This document shows, piece by piece, positions 4,832-6,389 of a stretch of 6,389 nt of DNA; position 1 is the stretch's first letter; each line of letters starts with the position of its first letter. The notes below the pieces were generated by a model. That model saw only the letters and a list, made by a program, of their open reading frames with translations. It had not been told where the DNA came from and did no database searches. A program made the position numbers and the translations under genes. Origin of the DNA: Bacillota bacterium (GTDB lineage: Bacteria > Bacillota > Bacilli > Lactobacillales > Enterococcaceae); assembly GCA_023389005.1 (NCBI GenBank), contig JAEWFE010000224.1, forward strand, positions 1-6,389, read 5' to 3'.

Positions 4832-6184
4832 TTAATTCTCATTTCTTGCTAAAAATTCGCCATAAATCTCCCGCAATAATTTCGGATAATATAACGTGAC
4901 CTCCCCAGCAATTTCTAGTGTTGGGAAAAAAGGCAAAAAGACCCAATAATCCAAAGTCACTAACGAATAGCTTTGATTGGGTGCAATTGCCTTTCCTCTA
5001 AGACTTGCTGTTTGACTTTCCGGATGATAGACTAAGCCGTCATTATAAATTTGCCCGAAAATCTTACCACGAAATCCTAAGCCTTTTGGTTGATAATAGC
5101 TTAAAAATGGCTGATTCTTAGTTATTTCAGCTGCCAGACGGATTAAATCACATCCTTGCAACTCAACAGTCACTAAATGAATCAGATGAGGCAAAATTTC
5201 ATGTAAGTCTTTTTTCGTAATGACACCTTTGGCTAAAGCATGTAAAACTATGCCTGTATTTAATAAAGCCAAGTCTTGATTGGTCGTAGCTTTCATCGCT
5301 TGAGCTAATTCTGCGGTAATTTTTTCAATGGATTTTTCTTCATTGATTGTGCAAAGGACTTGCTCAGCTAATAAATGTTGACCTTCTTGAAAATACCCTT
5401 CACTCACACATCCTTCATCGGCTACCGGTGGTAAATCTTCATAACAAATGGCCCGTGCGCGTTTCTCTTTTAGCTGATGATTTTCCAAAGTTAAAGTAAT
5501 TTCACCCACATATTGGCCATACTTCCCGGCCGCTGCCAACAAAGTCTGATTTACGAATTCTCCCTGAACAAACACATGATGCGTATGTGAACCAATAATA
5601 AGGTCAATTTCAGGAAAATTTTGAGCAAGTAAACGATCTTGCATCACCCCTAAATGGCTCATCACACAAATGAGATCAGCTTGTTGCATTAATTCTTGTA
5701 AAAACGCACGCAAGGTTTCTTGAGGATCTAAAATTAACCAACCATTGGCACGATACCCAGATTCAAAAGGTGCAGTCAAACCGATAAAGGCGATTTTAGT
5801 TTGGTCTTTTGTCGTCAGAATCGTATAGGCGTGACAGTTAGGCGGAAGTTGTTGATTCATTTGTCTGACATTAGCAATCACCACTTGAAAATTAGCTTGT
5901 TGATAAAGCTCTTTAAATTCATCTTGGCTAAAACCTAGTCCTTCATTATTACCCAAAGTAACAAGATCATAGTGGGCTTGATTCAGTAATGCGATATTGC
6001 CTTTTCCATGCGTGGCCTCGGTTAAAGGATGCCACCGATCACAAAAATCGCCTAAATCCAAGGTCCAAAGTGTTTCATCGTCTTTGGATGCTTGTTGTTG
6101 ACTTTCTATGAACTGCGCTATTCGCGGCCAATTTTCCAAATGTGAGTGGATATCATTGGTATGTAAAATCTTTATCGTTTCCAT
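4832..6184 (-). CDS. yunD: YunD-type 5'-nucleotidase/metallophosphatase, cytoplasmic
   Basis: A 450-residue two-domain enzyme of the UshA/5'-nucleotidase family, but without a signal peptide or anchor, so it is expected in the cytoplasm. The N-terminal calcineurin-like metal domain (about 1-235) shows LHTNDIHSHLE with D11 and H13, DLGDF with D46, LGNNEG with N79, SHLG with H177, and GSHTHH with H200 and H202. The usual GNHE motif reads GNNE, so the histidine normally near the active centre is Asn80. The C-terminal nucleotidase domain (about 280-435) forms the substrate pocket. Likely substrates are nucleoside monophosphates or related phosphoesters or pyrophosphates; this cannot be fixed from sequence. 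The ATG start has CGGAG seven bases upstream. It is the first gene of the operon, with a promoter immediately before it. Confidence 0.87.
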   Translation of the reverse strand: METIKILHTNDIHSHLENWPRIAQFIESQQQASKDDETLWTLDLGDFCDRWHPLTEATHGKGNIALLNQAHYDLVTLGNNEGLGFSQDEFKELYQQANFQVVIANVRQMNQQLPPNCHAYTILTTKDQTKIAFIGLTAPFESGYRANGWLILDPQETLRAFLQELMQQADLICVMSHLGVMQDRLLAQNFPEIDLIIGSHTHHVFVQGEFVNQTLLAAAGKYGQYVGEITLTLENHQLKEKRARAICYEDLPPVADEGCVSEGYFQEGQHLLAEQVLCTINEEKSIEKITAELAQAMKATTNQDLALLNTGIVLHALAKGVITKKDLHEILPHLIHLVTVELQGCDLIRLAAEITKNQPFLSYYQPKGLGFRGKIFGQIYNDGLVYHPESQTASLRGKAIAPNQSYSLVTLDYWVFLPFFPTLEIAGEVTLYYPKLLREIYGEFLARNEN

Positions 6185-6217
6185 GAAAATACTCCGTAAC
6201 TTTCAATTCTAACTTTA

Positions 6218-6245
6218 ACTATAATGCTTTTTAGATGAAACACAA
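6218..6245 (-). promoter_or_regulatory. Promoter of the yunD operon
   Basis: On the - strand a -10 TATAGT (6223-6218, five of six matches) follows a weak -35 TTGTGT (6245-6240) with a 16-base spacer. A TTGCTT four bases further upstream is a less well spaced alternative. The start would be near 6211, a leader of about 27 bases. It lies just beyond the terminator of the upstream RNA unit. Confidence 0.5.
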
Positions 6246-6262
6246 GCAAAACGCCTAAAAAT

Positions 6263-6291
6263 AAAAAAAGCACCTAGAATATTCTAAGTGC
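6263..6291 (-). terminator. Rho-independent terminator of the RNA unit upstream of yunD
   Basis: Read on the - strand, GCACTTAGAAT (6291-6281) and ATTCTAGGTGC (6280-6270) are inverted repeats that pair with one G-U pair; the central AT-rich bases form the loop. The stem is followed by seven T residues, A, and four more T-rich bases. On the + strand the G-U becomes an A/C mismatch and no T tract follows, so the orientation is clear. An attenuator in a yunD leader is the alternative reading. Confidence 0.8.
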
Positions 6292-6389
6292 CAAGGAATA
6301 GGTGGGACGGCCCTTCCCCACCTCTCAGATACCAGCATGCTGGTGCGTGTGCGACCGATATTTTTCTACTTCTATTCCTCGATTTCATT
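6292..6389 (-). ncRNA. Unidentified structured RNA, 3' portion (runs off the right edge)
   Basis: This stretch is much richer in GC than its surroundings (38 of 60 bases at 6301-6360) and folds well as - strand RNA. CGAGGAATAG (6381-6372) pairs with CTATTCCTTG (6301-6292) in a 10-bp closing stem with one G-U pair. Inside are the perfect palindrome ACCAGCATGCTGGT (6344-6331) and a GGTGGG/CCCACC hairpin (6322-6301) next to the closing stem. A strong terminator follows directly, and the yunD promoter lies beyond it. Together these look like the end of a small stable RNA or a leader RNA. I do not recognise tmRNA, SRP RNA, RNase P RNA, a tRNA or a T-box in it; a 6S-like RNA is possible but unproven. 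The 5' end is not in the window. Confidence 0.5.

Noticed and set aside
4634..4852. 72-codon Phe/Leu-rich open frame on the + strand
   Set aside because: It is the mirror of the Glu/Lys-rich yutD N-terminus and of the yunD-yutD gap; its hydrophobic look is a by-product of the complementary strand.
6331..6344. Perfect 14-bp palindrome ACCAGCATGCTGGT as a protein-binding operator
   Set aside because: It lies within a series of nested stems ahead of a terminator, so an RNA hairpin explains it better than an operator.
6284..6388. 34-codon - strand frame beginning ATG at 6388 and ending TAG
   Set aside because: It runs through the folded GC-rich RNA and into the terminator stem, uses codons unlike the neighbours (AGG, AGA, GGG), and no ribosome binding site can be seen. 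A longer gene entering from the right cannot be fully ruled out.

Overview
The window looks like chromosomal DNA of a low-GC Gram-positive bacterium of the order Lactobacillales, most probably an Enterococcus or a close relative. The base composition is AT-rich, ribosome binding sites are GGAGG-like, and the proteins resemble the Bacillus YunD, YutD and YutF proteins, the lactic-acid-bacterium aromatic aminotransferase AraT, and the lipoprotein transacylase Lit. I see no insertion sequence, phage gene or CRISPR array. The content is mostly housekeeping.

Left part (1-1232). The last 35 codons of a sensor histidine kinase on the + strand converge on a monocistronic gene for a phosphate-binding lipoprotein, PstS, on the - strand. 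They share a compact bidirectional terminator that overlaps the kinase stop codon. The 150 bp upstream of pstS carry three exact TTTACA elements resembling PhoP/PhoB half-sites, and a TGTAAG/CTTACA inverted repeat in the probable leader. The pstCAB and phoU genes are not next to pstS.

Middle (1233-1580). A small two-helix membrane protein of about 75 residues, with no recognised function, lies on the - strand. It has its own plausible extended -10 promoter just after a rho-independent terminator that closes the upstream operon.

Main operon (6245 down to 1527, all on the - strand). Five genes run in the order yunD (cytoplasmic 5'-nucleotidase-like metallophosphatase), yutD (conserved protein with a basic tail), yutF (NagD-like HAD phosphatase), lit (membrane lipoprotein intramolecular transacylase, often annotated only as a TIGR01906 protein) and araT (PLP-dependent aromatic aminotransferase). 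From yutD onward the genes are 3, -1 and about 13 bases apart. A second promoter sits in the 69-base gap between yunD and yutD. Two phosphatases, a lipoprotein-modifying enzyme and an aminotransferase do not form an obvious pathway, so the arrangement looks like conserved gene order rather than a metabolic unit.

Right edge (6263-6389). A GC-rich, strongly folded stretch ends in a clear - strand terminator. It is probably the 3' part of a non-coding RNA or structured leader that I cannot name. It is the least explained sequence in the window.
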